From: an uncultured Alphaproteobacteria bacterium | GTDB taxonomy: Bacteria; Pseudomonadota; Alphaproteobacteria; CAAHEQ01; UBA3637 | DNA: 64,000 nucleotides | NCBI GenBank assembly: GCA_944391565.1 | Contig: CALXUB010000009.1 | Span: forward strand, 1 to 64,000 | Direction of reading: 5' to 3' | In this document: positions 55,093 to 64,000 of the stretch, piece by piece | Numbering within the stretch: position 1 is the first letter of the stretch | Layout: each line of letters opens with the position of its first letter | Program-made: the position numbers and the translations under genes | Notes under the pieces: generated by a model | Told to the model about the DNA's origin: nothing | The model's database searches: none | Seen by the model: only the letters and a program-made list of their open reading frames with translations

Positions 55093-57231
55093 ATGAAGAA
55101 TAGGTTATTGCTGACAACAATCTTAACGGTTAGTTTAATCGGATTTTCGCAAGGCGTTCTGGCCCAACAATCATTGGGTACAACAACGACGACCTCATCA
55201 ACGACCACTTCTACTTCATCTTCCAGCTCTTCCAGTGATATTCCCTATGAGTTCGGCAAATTGCATGTCTATGATGATGCTTTAATGAAACGTATAGTCG
55301 GTCTTCATAACACGACACAGGATACAATCGGAAAGGATATGGTTGCCACGCCTGTGACGCCGCTTGTTGTCAATCCCTCCTTTATGACCCAAAATCTCTC
55401 CACGACAGATAAAGCTCTTTACGACAAAAACACGAACATTGCCAAGATTAACGCCGATCCGAATCTGACAGATGAAGAAAAAGCAAAGTTAATCGCGGCT
55501 GAGGAAGAAAAATATCAAAGTATCGTTAAGGCAGAGGAAGAACGTATTGCACATGAAAAAGCTGTGGCAGACGAAGTTGAACGGCAAAAAGAACTGGAAC
55601 AAAAAGAGGCTCAGCGTTTGAAAGAGTTGGAAGCGAACCAAGAACAACAAGACGCCATCAATATGCAGTATGATGAGCAACGTGAGGCCATTATGAACGA
55701 TCCGACGCTGACCGATGAAGAACGCGATCTGCTTTTGGAAGAAAATGAACGGATGCGTGAAGAAGCGCTGAACCCACTGCAGGAAGAAGAACGAGAGCTG
55801 AGTAAAACAACCGAGCAGCGGGAAAAAGAGCAGGCTATCGCTGATAACCAGGCAGCTCAAGATGAAATTAACCAGCGTTATGATGAAGAAATGGAAGATA
55901 TTTTAAATGATCAAACGCTTTCGGAAGATGAACGCAATTTTATGCTGGATGAATTGGAAGCTTCTCGTCAAAGCGAATTAGGTTATTTGGAAGAAGAAAG
56001 GGCTTCTTTAGAAAAAACGGCGACACAGCGTGCCGAAGAAGAAGCTGCTTTGCGTAAAGAAGAAATTGATAATAATTCAAGCTTGAGTGAAGAAGAAAAA
56101 GCAATGGAAAAAGCAAAAGTCGATGAGGCTTTGGCTGCAACAAAAGCTGAAATCGAAGCCGCTCAAAAACAGGAATTGGAAATTCAAAAGGAAGCAGCTA
56201 ATCAGCTTGTCCAGCAAAAACAGCAGGAAGCTCAGCAAGCTTTAGAACAGAAAAAACAAGAATGGGCTCAAGAAAAACTTGATTTGCAAAAACAAGCTGC
56301 CGCTGAAAGAGAACAGTTCGAGCAAACAAAAAAAACAATTGAAGAAAGTGCGTTGAGCCAAGAGGAAAAAGATAAAATGCTGGCTCAGAAAGAAGCTGAA
56401 TTCAATCAAAAATACAGTGAAATTACTGATAAAATCGATGAAATCTCCGATAAAGAATCAGCGGCAAAAACAACCAGTGAAAGATTGCAGGAAACATTTA
56501 ACAGTGCAAAAGATTTCTTGGGGAGTTCATCAGACAACGTCAATAGTTTGGAAAGTTTTATGAAAAACCTGACAAATACAGCTGTCGGACTTGAAAATGC
56601 ATTTGAACAAATTACCGGTATTGATTTGGGGTATGCAGATCAAGCACGTGATGTGATGAATGACATTTCCAACATTAAATCGACAGTGACAACGGCAGGC
56701 CAAGGTATTGGCGGTTTGGCACAGAGTGCTTTCGGCAGCGGCTCTATGTCAGATGTTCAATCAGCCGTGTCACAATTGATTTCGGCCGGTCGCACCGTTG
56801 AATCTGCAACAACAGGCTCTACAACGACTACTTCGGCCGTTAATCAGATTGTGGGCGGAATAAACTCCGGTGCCAGTATTTTGGATCAATTCTTGGGAAC
56901 CGGCAGCAGCAGTTCTACTCCAACAGCTGTGCCGTTGAGTTCAACAAACATACCGTCGGCTTATAATTCTGTCGTCAATACTTATACGGCACAGGCTCAA
57001 GCTCTGTTGGCAAATACTACCATGACAGAGGCTCAAAAGAATGTTGCGATGACGGAAATGTATAAACAAATGGCGTCCGATGTCAGTGCTATTCAACAAA
57101 ATCAGTCAACTTCCACGGGAAATACACCGGAATATGATGCCTTGCGTCAGCAACAATTAGAACTGCAAAATGATCCGAACTTTGATCAATCAACGGTCAA
57201 AGTACCGCCGGCGCAGCAACCTCAAAGTTGA
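55093..57231 (+). CDS. Large secreted coiled-coil repeat protein, unknown
   Basis: 712 residues with AAGGAGAG and a signal peptide (LLTTILTVSLIGFSQGVLA). A Ser/Thr-rich linker (about 29-48) follows. Residues about 115-470 are highly charged, Glu/Gln/Lys-rich helix, with a roughly 70-residue tandem repeat (188-247 and 258-317). The short motif N-D-x-x-L-(T/S)-(D/E)-E-E-(R/K) appears at about 121, 202, 272 and 327, and looser forms near 412 and 640. The C-terminal third is Ser/Thr/Gly-rich. No family recognised; an extended surface or periplasmic rod is plausible. Confidence 0.75.
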   Translation: MKNRLLLTTILTVSLIGFSQGVLAQQSLGTTTTTSSTTTSTSSSSSSSDIPYEFGKLHVYDDALMKRIVGLHNTTQDTIGKDMVATPVTPLVVNPSFMTQNLSTTDKALYDKNTNIAKINADPNLTDEEKAKLIAAEEEKYQSIVKAEEERIAHEKAVADEVERQKELEQKEAQRLKELEANQEQQDAINMQYDEQREAIMNDPTLTDEERDLLLEENERMREEALNPLQEEERELSKTTEQREKEQAIADNQAAQDEINQRYDEEMEDILNDQTLSEDERNFMLDELEASRQSELGYLEEERASLEKTATQRAEEEAALRKEEIDNNSSLSEEEKAMEKAKVDEALAATKAEIEAAQKQELEIQKEAANQLVQQKQQEAQQALEQKKQEWAQEKLDLQKQAAAEREQFEQTKKTIEESALSQEEKDKMLAQKEAEFNQKYSEITDKIDEISDKESAAKTTSERLQETFNSAKDFLGSSSDNVNSLESFMKNLTNTAVGLENAFEQITGIDLGYADQARDVMNDISNIKSTVTTAGQGIGGLAQSAFGSGSMSDVQSAVSQLISAGRTVESATTGSTTTTSAVNQIVGGINSGASILDQFLGTGSSSSTPTAVPLSSTNIPSAYNSVVNTYTAQAQALLANTTMTEAQKNVAMTEMYKQMASDVSAIQQNQSTSTGNTPEYDALRQQQLELQNDPNFDQSTVKVPPAQQPQS

Positions 57232-57256
57232 TGAGTAGTTAAATAAAAATAAATTG

Positions 57257-57284
57257 AAGGGCATCCTTTGAAAAGGATGCCCTT
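57257..57284. terminator. Terminator between the coiled-coil gene and pheT
   Basis: AAGGGCATCCTTT and AAAGGATGCCCTT form a 13-bp stem. The T-rich side lies on the minus strand, so it chiefly ends the pheST transcript. Confidence 0.8.
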
Positions 57285-57300
57285 TGACGATCCATCTGTT

Positions 57301-59661
57301 TTACTTTCTTAACTCAGCTCCCGCTGCTTTGGCGGCGACACCGATAATTCGTTGAGAGAGCAGCTCGATTTCTTCATCCGTTAAGGTTTTATCTTTGGGT
57401 TGAATGACGACTTCAACGGCCAGGGATTTTTGACCAATCGGCAGTTTATCACCCTCATACACGTCAAAAATACGGACGTCTTCAATCAGCTCTTTATCTA
57501 AACCTTTAATGGCGTTCAAAAGCTTTGCGGCTTCAACATTCCGATCCATCACAAAAGCAAAATCGCGTGTGAGTGGCATCAATGAAGAAATCTTTAAAGC
57601 TTTGTTTTTAGATTTGCCTTTTGACGGCGGAACAGCATCCAGATAAACCTCGCAAGCAACCACAGGTCCTTTCACATCAAAAGCATTCAGGATGCGAGGA
57701 TGCAGTTCCCCGAAAGCAGCTAAAACTGTTTTGCCTAAACAAAGGGTGCCGGAGCGGCCCGGATGATACCAGGCCGGTGCATTTTTAAAGACTTGAAGGC
57801 TGCTGATCGGTGCATTAACGGCTGCCAAGGCAGCAATCGCGTCAGCTTTTGCATCAAAAGCATCAACCGACCGTTCTTTTTCTGCCCAATGCCGTGGTCC
57901 CGTTTTCCCGGATCGAACGGCACATGCGATTGTTTTTTGTTCGCCCGGCTGAACGCCCGTAAAGGCAGGTCCGACCTCAAACAAAGCAACATCCATCAAT
58001 CCGCGGTCGTTATTGCGCTTGACGGCAGACAACAAGTTCGGCACCAATGAAGGGCGCATCTCATCCAAATCCGAAGCAATCGGATTTAAAATCTTCAATC
58101 CTTTGGAACCAAATAAAGCTGCCAGACGACTATCCATAAATGACCAAGTAATCGCCTGACACAGTCCTTCATTTGCCAACGCACGGCGAACCGCTATTTC
58201 ATTTTTTTGGTGCGGTTTTAAAGTCGATGTGATGATTTCCTCCGTTTTCATTGACAGAGCCGGCAACGTATCATATCCGTAAATGCGAACAATTTCTTCG
58301 ACAATGTCTGCCGGATCATGAATATCATTCAACCGCCATGAGGGCACTGTAATTGCCGTTCCGTCGACTTTGAAGCCTAAACAAGTCAAAATGTCGACCA
58401 TTTTTTCTTTGGGAATGTCCATGCCGCACAGTTTTTGAACGATGTTCCAGTCGAATTGTATAACGCGTTCTTCATTAGGTTCGGTTCCGGCAATGACGAG
58501 TTCAGAAGCTTCTCCGCCGCAAATATCTAAAATCAACTGTGTTGCATTTTCGGCGCCTTGAATGGTCGCTTTTGGATCAATGCCACGTTCAAATCGTGTG
58601 CGTGAATCCGATTCGGCATTCAACGCACGTCCTGTTTTCGCAATGGAAATCGGATTAAAATAAGCCGATTCTAAAACAACATTAACCGTTTCAGAACTGC
58701 ATCCCGTCGAGGTTCCTCCCATAACGCCGGCAATGCTTTGAGGACCCGCATCATCTGCAACGACCATCATTCCTTCTTTCAAGGTATAAGTTCGTTCATC
58801 CAGTGCTTCCAACTTTTCACCGTCTTTGGCCGAACGGACACACAAATGACCCGTCAACTTATCTGCATCAAAGACATGCAGCGGGCGATCCTCGCCGATA
58901 TTAAAGTAATTTGTCACGTCAACCAGCGCTGAAATTGGGCGCAAACCGGCTGAAATCAACTTTTTTTTCAACCAAGCCGGGCTTTCACCGTTTTTTACTC
59001 CTTTGATATAACGCGCGACAAATAAAGGACAGTCCGGAGTGTCTATCGTGATATGGACAGGACTTTTGAAGGTTCCTTTTATTGGGGAAACGTCCGTTTT
59101 CTTGAGTATCCCAAGACCGGCAGCGGCCAAATCCCGAGCGATTCCCTTGACACCGAAACAGTCGCCGCGGTTCGGTGTCACATTGACATCAAAAATAATA
59201 TCGGGTTTTAAAACATCAATAAACGGCGTTCCGGCCGGCAAGTCCGTCTTTAAATCGATAATGCCAGTGTGATCTTCACCAAGACAAAGTTCATCTTCCG
59301 CACACATCATACCTTGACTTTCCACACCGCGAATGACGCCTTTTTCCAGCTTTTCTCCATACTTTGGAATCAGAACGCCCGGTAAAGCCAAAACACTTTT
59401 CATACCCACGCGGCAGTTGGGCGCACCGCACACAATCTGTAAGCTTTCTTTGCCCGTCCAAACTGTCAGCAGATTTAATTTGTCGGCGTTGGGATGCTTT
59501 TCAACCGTTTTAATTTCACCGACAATAAAGTCCTTTAACGCAGAAGCCGAATCCGTCATTTCATCGACTTCCAGTCCGATGCGGGTGAGTGTTTCTGAAA
59601 TGTCGGCAGCTGATGCTGTCGTATCCAAGTAATCTTTTAACCAAGCTAAAGAAAATTTCAT
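57301..59661 (-). CDS. pheT: Phenylalanyl-tRNA synthetase beta subunit
   Basis: 786 residues from ATG 59661 (GGAGG upstream, ATGA overlap with pheS). N-terminal [12 protein letters not shown], tRNA-binding domain ([27 protein letters not shown]), B3/B4 editing region ([17 protein letters not shown]), B5 domain and the C-terminal ferredoxin-like anticodon-binding domain ([20 protein letters not shown]). Partner of PheS in the alpha2beta2 enzyme. Confidence 0.97.
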   Translation of the reverse strand: MKFSLAWLKDYLDTTASAADISETLTRIGLEVDEMTDSASALKDFIVGEIKTVEKHPNADKLNLLTVWTGKESLQIVCGAPNCRVGMKSVLALPGVLIPKYGEKLEKGVIRGVESQGMMCAEDELCLGEDHTGIIDLKTDLPAGTPFIDVLKPDIIFDVNVTPNRGDCFGVKGIARDLAAAGLGILKKTDVSPIKGTFKSPVHITIDTPDCPLFVARYIKGVKNGESPAWLKKKLISAGLRPISALVDVTNYFNIGEDRPLHVFDADKLTGHLCVRSAKDGEKLEALDERTYTLKEGMMVVADDAGPQSIAGVMGGTSTGCSSETVNVVLESAYFNPISIAKTGRALNAESDSRTRFERGIDPKATIQGAENATQLILDICGGEASELVIAGTEPNEERVIQFDWNIVQKLCGMDIPKEKMVDILTCLGFKVDGTAITVPSWRLNDIHDPADIVEEIVRIYGYDTLPALSMKTEEIITSTLKPHQKNEIAVRRALANEGLCQAITWSFMDSRLAALFGSKGLKILNPIASDLDEMRPSLVPNLLSAVKRNNDRGLMDVALFEVGPAFTGVQPGEQKTIACAVRSGKTGPRHWAEKERSVDAFDAKADAIAALAAVNAPISSLQVFKNAPAWYHPGRSGTLCLGKTVLAAFGELHPRILNAFDVKGPVVACEVYLDAVPPSKGKSKNKALKISSLMPLTRDFAFVMDRNVEAAKLLNAIKGLDKELIEDVRIFDVYEGDKLPIGQKSLAVEVVIQPKDKTLTDEEIELLSQRIIGVAAKAAGAELRK

Positions 59662-60743
59662 CTTTTTGCGCCTCCATTCGCGCTTAAACCACTTGTAATT
59701 GTCGGAATATCCAATGGGACAAAGCCGTAATGTTTCAACCAACGCATGTCGGCATCAAAGAAACCGCGCAGATCGGGAATGCCATATTTCAGCATCGCAA
59801 AGCGATCAACGCCAAAGCCAAAAGCAAAACCTTGGTAAACTGTCGGATCCAAGTCGCAGTTTTTTAATACGTTCGGATGAACCATGCCACAGCCTAAAAC
59901 CTCCATCCAGCCTTTGCCGTTTTCAATTTTGAACTCGCCGTTTTCCCGCGAACAACCAATGTCTACCTCTGCAGAAGGTTCCGTAAAGGGGAAGAAAGAA
60001 GGACGAAAACGAATAGGTACATCATCCACTTCAAAGAATTTTTTCATAAAGTCAATCAGTACGCCTTTTAAATGTCCCATGTTTGTTTCGGTATCAATCA
60101 CCAAGCCTTCGATTTGATGGAACATCGGTGTGTGTGTCATGTCGTAGTCACAACGATAAGTCCGTCCCGGTGCCACAATACGAATCGGTGGTTTTTGGTT
60201 CTCCATCGTCCGAATTTGGACAGGAGATGTATGCGTACGAAGAACGTTTCCGTTCGTGTTTTCCATGAAAAAAGTTGCCTGCATTTGACGCGCCGGATGA
60301 GAGGGGGGGAAATTTAATGCTTCGAAACAATGCCAGTCATCTTCGATATCCGGTCCTTCAGCCAAGTCAAAACCCATTTGTGCAAAGATAGTCAGCATTT
60401 CTTCCATCACCTGACTGACCGGGTGAATGCGCCCCTGTTGAACGGGGCGAATCGGCAATGTGACATCCACAATTTCCGTTGCCAACCGGTGGTTCAGTTC
60501 AGCTTCTTCCAAAGCTGTTTTTTTGATATCCAAGGCTTTTGCGATTTCGTTTTTCAGTTCGTTTAATACTTGTCCGGCTGTTTTGCGCTCTTCCGGCGGC
60601 AGACTTCCCAATGTTTTCATTCTTTCGGTTAGTTCACCTTTTTTTCCAAGCACGGCCACACGGATGTCTTCCAAAGCCTGCAGAGAATCAGCCTGATTGA
60701 TTCGAGCTATGATTTTCGGTTTCAATTCTTCTACTTCGTTCAT
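59658..60743 (-). CDS. pheS: Phenylalanyl-tRNA synthetase alpha subunit
   Basis: 361 residues. N-terminal coiled coil, then class II catalytic core: [11 protein letters not shown] (motif-1 region), [33 protein letters not shown]-type motif 2 (here [11 protein letters not shown]), and motif 3 [24 protein letters not shown] precedes the start. Separated from rplT by a terminator, so pheST should have its own promoter. A C7 run (60303-60309) occurs in frame in this essential gene. Confidence 0.97.
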   Translation of the reverse strand: MNEVEELKPKIIARINQADSLQALEDIRVAVLGKKGELTERMKTLGSLPPEERKTAGQVLNELKNEIAKALDIKKTALEEAELNHRLATEIVDVTLPIRPVQQGRIHPVSQVMEEMLTIFAQMGFDLAEGPDIEDDWHCFEALNFPPSHPARQMQATFFMENTNGNVLRTHTSPVQIRTMENQKPPIRIVAPGRTYRCDYDMTHTPMFHQIEGLVIDTETNMGHLKGVLIDFMKKFFEVDDVPIRFRPSFFPFTEPSAEVDIGCSRENGEFKIENGKGWMEVLGCGMVHPNVLKNCDLDPTVYQGFAFGFGVDRFAMLKYGIPDLRGFFDADMRWLKHYGFVPLDIPTITSGLSANGGAKR

Positions 60744-60783
60744 TTTATATCCCCTTTGTTTTTCGGATACTTCAGCATAATAA

Positions 60784-60812
60784 AAAAGGCCGTTTTTTGC
60801 AACGGCCTTTTC
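60784..60812 (-). terminator. Terminator after rplT
   Basis: AAAAGGCCGTT, loop TTTTGC, AACGGCCTTTT; on the minus strand followed by T's. Lies between rplT and pheS. Confidence 0.85.
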
Positions 60813-60831
60813 TTTTTTTCAGAGTGTTTTT

Positions 60832-61191
60832 TTACACTTTTAACGCCGTTTTGGCTTTTTCGACCAAACCAGCAAAGCTTGTCGCATCATTTAATGCAAT
60901 GTCAGCCAAAACTTTGCGGTCCAGTTCAATTCCGGCCTGTCTCAGCCCGTTCATAAATCGGGAATAAGTCAAACCTTCAGCCCGGACACCGGCATTGATG
61001 CGCGCGATCCACAAAGAACGGAATGCACTTTTCTTTCTGCGGCGGTCGCGATAAGCATAAGCCAGCGCTTTTTCAACTTTTTCTTTTGCAACGGTGTAAA
61101 CTTTGGAGTTGCGGCCTCTGTAGCCTTTTGCCAAATCCAAGATTTTTTTATGTTTAGCGTGAGATACAACGCCTCTTTTTACTCTAGCCAT
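60832..61191 (-). CDS. rplT: 50S ribosomal protein L20
   Basis: 119 residues: [70 protein letters not shown]. Binds 23S rRNA early in assembly. Fourteen bases after rpmI. Confidence 0.98.
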   Translation of the reverse strand: MARVKRGVVSHAKHKKILDLAKGYRGRNSKVYTVAKEKVEKALAYAYRDRRRKKSAFRSLWIARINAGVRAEGLTYSRFMNGLRQAGIELDRKVLADIALNDATSFAGLVEKAKTALKV

Positions 61192-61205
61192 TTTTCAAAC
61201 TCCTT

Positions 61206-61406
61206 TTAACCATTCATAAAACGTTCGACAGTTTTGAAATTGGTCACATCCAAGATGCGGCCACCCCGTGCCTGACGTTTCATTTTTGTTGTTTTGCAGG
61301 CCAAGCAATGGCGTTTGAAGGCCGTTGTTCTTTTGATTTTGCCGGTGGCGGTAAAAGAAAACCGCTTTTTGACGGCAGATTTTGTTTTTAATTTGGGCAT
61401 TTTCAA
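61206..61406 (-). CDS. rpmI: 50S ribosomal protein L35
   Basis: 66 residues, basic: [20 protein letters not shown], and [16 protein letters not shown]. Start is the second ATG-like choice in a MKMPKLK reading; the mature form of the family begins MPKLK, so translation may begin two codons in (61400). First gene of the rpmI-rplT unit; infC is not upstream as it usually is. Confidence 0.96.
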   Translation of the reverse strand: MKMPKLKTKSAVKKRFSFTATGKIKRTTAFKRHCLACKTTKMKRQARGGRILDVTNFKTVERFMNG

Positions 61407-61560
61407 TCCTTTTAGTTAAAGTTAAAATCCATCACCTGAAGGCATCCCATTGCCTTTTCGGCTGTCAAGTTTTCTTTATATAATAAAATAAAAAAAATAG
61501 CAAGCATTTTATTCTATTTTTGAGCATCCTTTCCGTTATCTATGTTTGACAGGTTAAAGA

Positions 61561-62830
61561 TTATCGACTTTTTTGGTCTTTTAGGATTCTGTTTTGAGGG
61601 GTTTGGGTATTCTTTTTAGGCTCGGTATATGTTTGCTCGATTGGTTTTTTGCCCTTTGTTAAGAGATTCGCTTTTAAAAGGGCTAATTCATAAACTTTTT
61701 CAGTATCTTTTTCTTCCATCGCTTTTTTCAGCTCTTGATCCAGTTTGTCTATGGTTTCTGGTTGGATAGTCGGTAAAGTATGTGTTGTGAAAACTTTTCC
61801 TTCTTTACTTGTTTCAATACTTGTTATTTCTTTGGGGGCCCATGTTTCCTGTATAAATTCTTTTGTGGCTAAATTTATAAAATATTCTGGCGGAATATCG
61901 ACGCCCATTCTTTGAGCGAACTGATTAATCAGTCGATAAGCTTTTTCTGTTTTTTCGCTACCGGAATCTTGTATTCGTTTTGTTGATTTTTCTGCTTGAG
62001 CGTCATAAACGGCATTCCAATTTGAAATAACGGAACCGAGTTTTGGCGGAAAAAGAGCTTTGTTTACATCTTTTCCATTTGTCCAAAACGCTTTAACAAA
62101 GGATTCTCGAGCATATTTTTCGGCATCTTGCTTTGATAATCCTTTTTGAAGACCATCCTTTAATAAGTTATCATAGAATTCAAACTCCGGGTATTCTTCT
62201 AAATTTTTAGTAAATTTATTTTGTTGAAGCAGTTCTCTGTTTAATAAAAGATCATAGAGCCGTGTTTCCATTTCAAGAAGCTTTCCCAGAACAAAATCTT
62301 CGTTTGGATTTTTAAAATCATTTGATCGAAAGAAGATTTCACTTCCAGCGGTTAAGCCTTCTTTGTGCTGATGCGCATGACGCATTTCATGAGCCAGAAC
62401 TTGAATGTTATCAATAAAATGAGGATTAACAATAATCAGCTTTTGCTGGGAAATGAAAAAGTCTGGACCGTAAACGTAATAAGCTTCTGTACTTAATTTT
62501 TCATTGAAAACAAAATCTACATTTTCAGGCATATTCATTAAAGCTTCTAATCCATATTTAGTCGTAGCCATTTCTTCAAAGGCTTTTTTGAATTTTTGGA
62601 CACCTTGTTCATCTGCTTTAACGTTGCTTAATAAGGCTTTAATTTTTTTTGTAATTTCTTTCGGAGTGTAGGCGCTGTTTTGATTTTTTTGAATTGTTTC
62701 TTCTTGTCGAATAGAAACTTGTACGTGCTCCTCCTCAGCCTTTGCATTGGGGGAGAGTAGAAGGGTTGCTGATGCAATAAGGGGGGGCTGTTATTTTTTT
62801 GGCGTTTGAAAGTCTTTTTTTAAGGGACAT
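61561..62830 (-). CDS. Secreted putative metallopeptidase, signal peptide out of frame by one base at a C7 tract
   Basis: The uninterrupted reading from ATG 62571 gives 336 residues with HEMRHAHQ (an HExxH-type zinc motif) at about 60-67 and a Lys/Glu-rich remainder; I do not recognise the family with certainty. The same frame extends upstream without stops to 62788 and encodes PLIASATLLLSPNAKA, a signal-peptide core and cleavage site. The natural start is ATG 62830 with AGGAG 8 bases before it: MSLKKRLSNAKKITAP, an ideal basic n-region. The two parts are joined by seven C's (62781-62787). With six (or nine) C's they would be one frame; with seven, translation stops shortly after. Either phase-variable or recently broken. 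Confidence 0.75.
62781..62787 (-). repeat. C7 tract inside the metallopeptidase signal peptide
   Basis: Seven C's on the coding strand exactly where the n-region frame and the hydrophobic-core frame disagree by one base. Confidence 0.9.
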
Positions 62831-63199
62831 TTTAGAACTCCTCTTGTTTTTACCTTTGATCAGATCCACATTTTTATTTTAACAGAAAAAGAACTTGATA
62901 TAAAGCATTTTTCCCGATGTGTTTCTTTTCAGCCGTTCATGAACTATTTTGGGAAATCTTATGCGTGTGTTTTTATGCCTTTTTCGGTATGAGGGTCTTT
63001 ATTTTACGGGCTTTTCAGAGGAAGGAGCGCTTGAAAATAGCGCCTGTTGAATGCTCTGACGGATTCTTTTTTAAAGAGGCGATTCGCTTTTCTTTGTGAA
63101 TAAACCGGTCTTCAGCGAGTCGCTATTAAAAACTTTTTTATAGACTTTCATCTTGTAAAATAACGATTTTTGAAGAAACTTTCCTACGAAGATATTTTG

Positions 63200-63214
63200 T
63201 TAACTTTTTGTTAA
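63200..63214. promoter_or_regulatory. CtrA-like box TTAA-N7-TTAA
   Basis: TTAA (63200-63203), 7 bases, TTAA (63211-63214), ending 7 bases before the -35 element at 63222. This spacing is the consensus for the alphaproteobacterial cell-cycle regulator CtrA. In AT-rich DNA it can arise by chance. Confidence 0.4.
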
Positions 63215-63221
63215 TTTTTTC

Positions 63222-63250
63222 TTGACATAAATCACTGCTTTCGTTATAAT
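63222..63250 (+). promoter_or_regulatory. Consensus sigma-70 promoter
   Basis: TTGACA (63222-63227), 17-base spacer, TATAAT (63245-63250): a full match to the consensus, upstream of the gene at 63311. Confidence 0.8.
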
Positions 63251-63310
63251 AGATTTTTCTTTTCCATGAAAAAGAGAATGAAAAATTGTCAAGAAAAGGA
63301 GTATTTTGAC

Positions 63311-64000
63311 ATGTTGGGTAAGGGTTTGACGGATTGTGGAGACAGTGCAAAAGTGCAAAGTTCCATAGAGCAAGCCATGAAAGTCCTTTTGGGTCAGGAA
63401 AACAAACAAGCTTCCGATGATGCTTTGTATGATGCCGTGTGCAATAATTTGTTTGTTTTGACGGCGGCCCAACATTATTTAAACGTACGTTCTGTTTTCG
63501 CCGGTCTTCGCGATCAAGATGCTGAATTCGCAAAACGGGCGGCAGATGCGCGCATTCATCCGATGGATGCAAACTTTCCTCAACATTCTTTTGCCGTGAT
63601 GGAAAAAGGATTGACTGTTTTATACGCCGCGTTTGAAGAGGCTCGGCGGCAAGCGGACAAAGCGACTTGTTTAGATATTTTAGCTTCGACGGATGCCATC
63701 GGCGGCATTTATCAGGATCAGGTTTGGAATTCTTACCGCATGAATTGCACAGCCGTGTTGGAAGCTCAAAACCTGGAATTGGGATCAGAAGCTTTATTGC
63801 AAATGAACTCATTGAAAGACGCCTTAAAAACTGTTTCAAAATATTGGCCGGAGTCGGCAAAGGATGTTAATGAAGAACTTTTTGATCGAAAAGTTGCTTT
63901 TTATGGTCGAAAAATTGGAATGGATACCAGCTTTTTGATGAAAAAAACTGAGGTTAAATCACGTTTTTCTTTGCCGTTTGAACTGAGTGGCAGAACAAAT
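63311..64000 (+). CDS. Unknown protein, 3'-truncated by the window edge
   Basis: 230 residues are visible from ATG 63311, which has AGGAG 9 bases upstream; an in-frame ATG at 63266 lacks a ribosome site. The frame has no stop before the end of the window. The sequence is soluble and mostly helical (IEQAMKVLLGQENKQASDDA; LTVLYAAFEEARRQADKATC) with no signal peptide. No family recognised. Strong promoter upstream. A long antisense frame (63138-63860) is judged to be its shadow. Confidence 0.8.
   Translation, partial: MLGKGLTDCGDSAKVQSSIEQAMKVLLGQENKQASDDALYDAVCNNLFVLTAAQHYLNVRSVFAGLRDQDAEFAKRAADARIHPMDANFPQHSFAVMEKGLTVLYAAFEEARRQADKATCLDILASTDAIGGIYQDQVWNSYRMNCTAVLEAQNLELGSEALLQMNSLKDALKTVSKYWPESAKDVNEELFDRKVAFYGRKIGMDTSFLMKKTEVKSRFSLPFELSGRTN

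Larger units (their letters stand above)
62831..63310. other. Divergent intergenic region
   Basis: About 480 bases, AT-rich, with no convincing gene; a 60-codon plus-strand frame (62917-63099) is Phe/Cys-rich and lacks a ribosome site. The right part carries a CtrA-like box and a consensus promoter. Confidence 0.6.

Noticed and set aside
59662-59742. Longer PheT start at 59742
   Set aside because: The family begins [16 protein letters not shown] 59661 has GGAGG and an ATGA junction with pheS.
60303-60309. C7 run in pheS as a third switch
   Set aside because: It is in frame within an essential gene whose reading is intact on both sides; it shows that C7 runs can be tolerated without switching.
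62917-63099. Plus-strand 60-codon frame
   Set aside because: No ribosome site, Phe/Cys-rich random-looking sequence in AT-rich intergenic DNA.
63138-63860. Minus-strand 240-codon frame
   Set aside because: Antisense to the plus-strand gene starting at 63311, which has a consensus promoter, ribosome site and protein-like sequence. The antisense reading is His/Arg/Ser-rich, typical of a shadow frame.

Overview
The window comes from the chromosome of a Gram-negative bacterium, most likely an uncultivated, host-associated alphaproteobacterium. The evidence is: a complete division and cell wall (dcw) cluster with MurE of the meso-DAP type; an IalB-like periplasmic protein coupled to rlmN; a LppC/rsmI/yraN block; an hpf-ptsN pair; and type IV pilin paralogues with an SMIEMLGVLAIIG core, which I associate with gut-dwelling uncultured Alphaproteobacteria. 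The placement is inference. I see no rRNA, tRNA, CRISPR array, insertion sequence or prophage.

Layout. 0-4 kb: the end of a Cys-rich protein gene, then (minus) sua5 and two pilus-like genes. 4-6.6 kb: a YgjP-type peptidase, a YcgN protein, small membrane proteins and a SixA-like protein with a damaged active site. 6.7-11.5 kb: the F1-ATPase genes, in which the C-terminal domain of subunit delta is fused to the N-terminus of alpha and gamma carries an insert of about 60 residues. 11.5-14 kb: a GT41 (OGT-like) glycosyltransferase and two tandem type IV pilins. 14-34 kb (all minus): one long co-oriented dcw block, mraZ-rsmH-ftsL-ftsI-murEF-mraY-ftsW-murG-murC-murB-ddl-ftsQ-ftsA-ftsZ-rsmB, continuing through a glycosyltransferase-like gene, an IalB-like gene and rlmN. 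MurE and MurF are one polypeptide, and murD is missing from its usual place. Five TGGGA repeats, four of them spaced by exactly 10 bp, form a strong MraZ operator candidate.

34.6-40.3 kb: a small ribbon-helix-helix-like protein and a TolC/MacA/MacB-type tripartite exporter with an unrelated periplasmic protein between the ATPase and permease. 40.6-49.6 kb: leuS, a BON lipoprotein, yraN, rsmI, lppC, hemW, a leucine-rich-repeat protein, hpf and ptsN. 49.6-52 kb: the most unusual region. It holds a secreted Cys-rich protein whose signal peptide is put out of frame by a run of 15 C, next to a cluster of GC-rich hairpins with partly duplicated arms, a free-standing NrdD-tail mini-protein and an XRE regulator. 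52-61.5 kb: rnhA, a DsbD-like membrane protein lacking the expected cysteines, infC with a probable non-AUG start, a large repeat-bearing coiled-coil protein, and pheT/pheS/rplT/rpmI. 61.5-64 kb: a secreted putative metallopeptidase whose signal peptide is out of frame by one base at a C7 run, and the start of an unknown gene behind a consensus sigma-70 promoter with a CtrA-like box.

Three themes stand out. First, gene fusions in core machinery (delta-alpha ATPase, MurE-MurF). Second, a secreted or surface repertoire (Cys-rich proteins, pilins with a nearby OGT-like enzyme, PilV-like adhesin, LRR protein) that suggests host contact. Third, two secreted-protein genes whose signal peptides are interrupted at poly-C tracts, which looks like ON/OFF phase variation, although sequencing error or decay has not been excluded.
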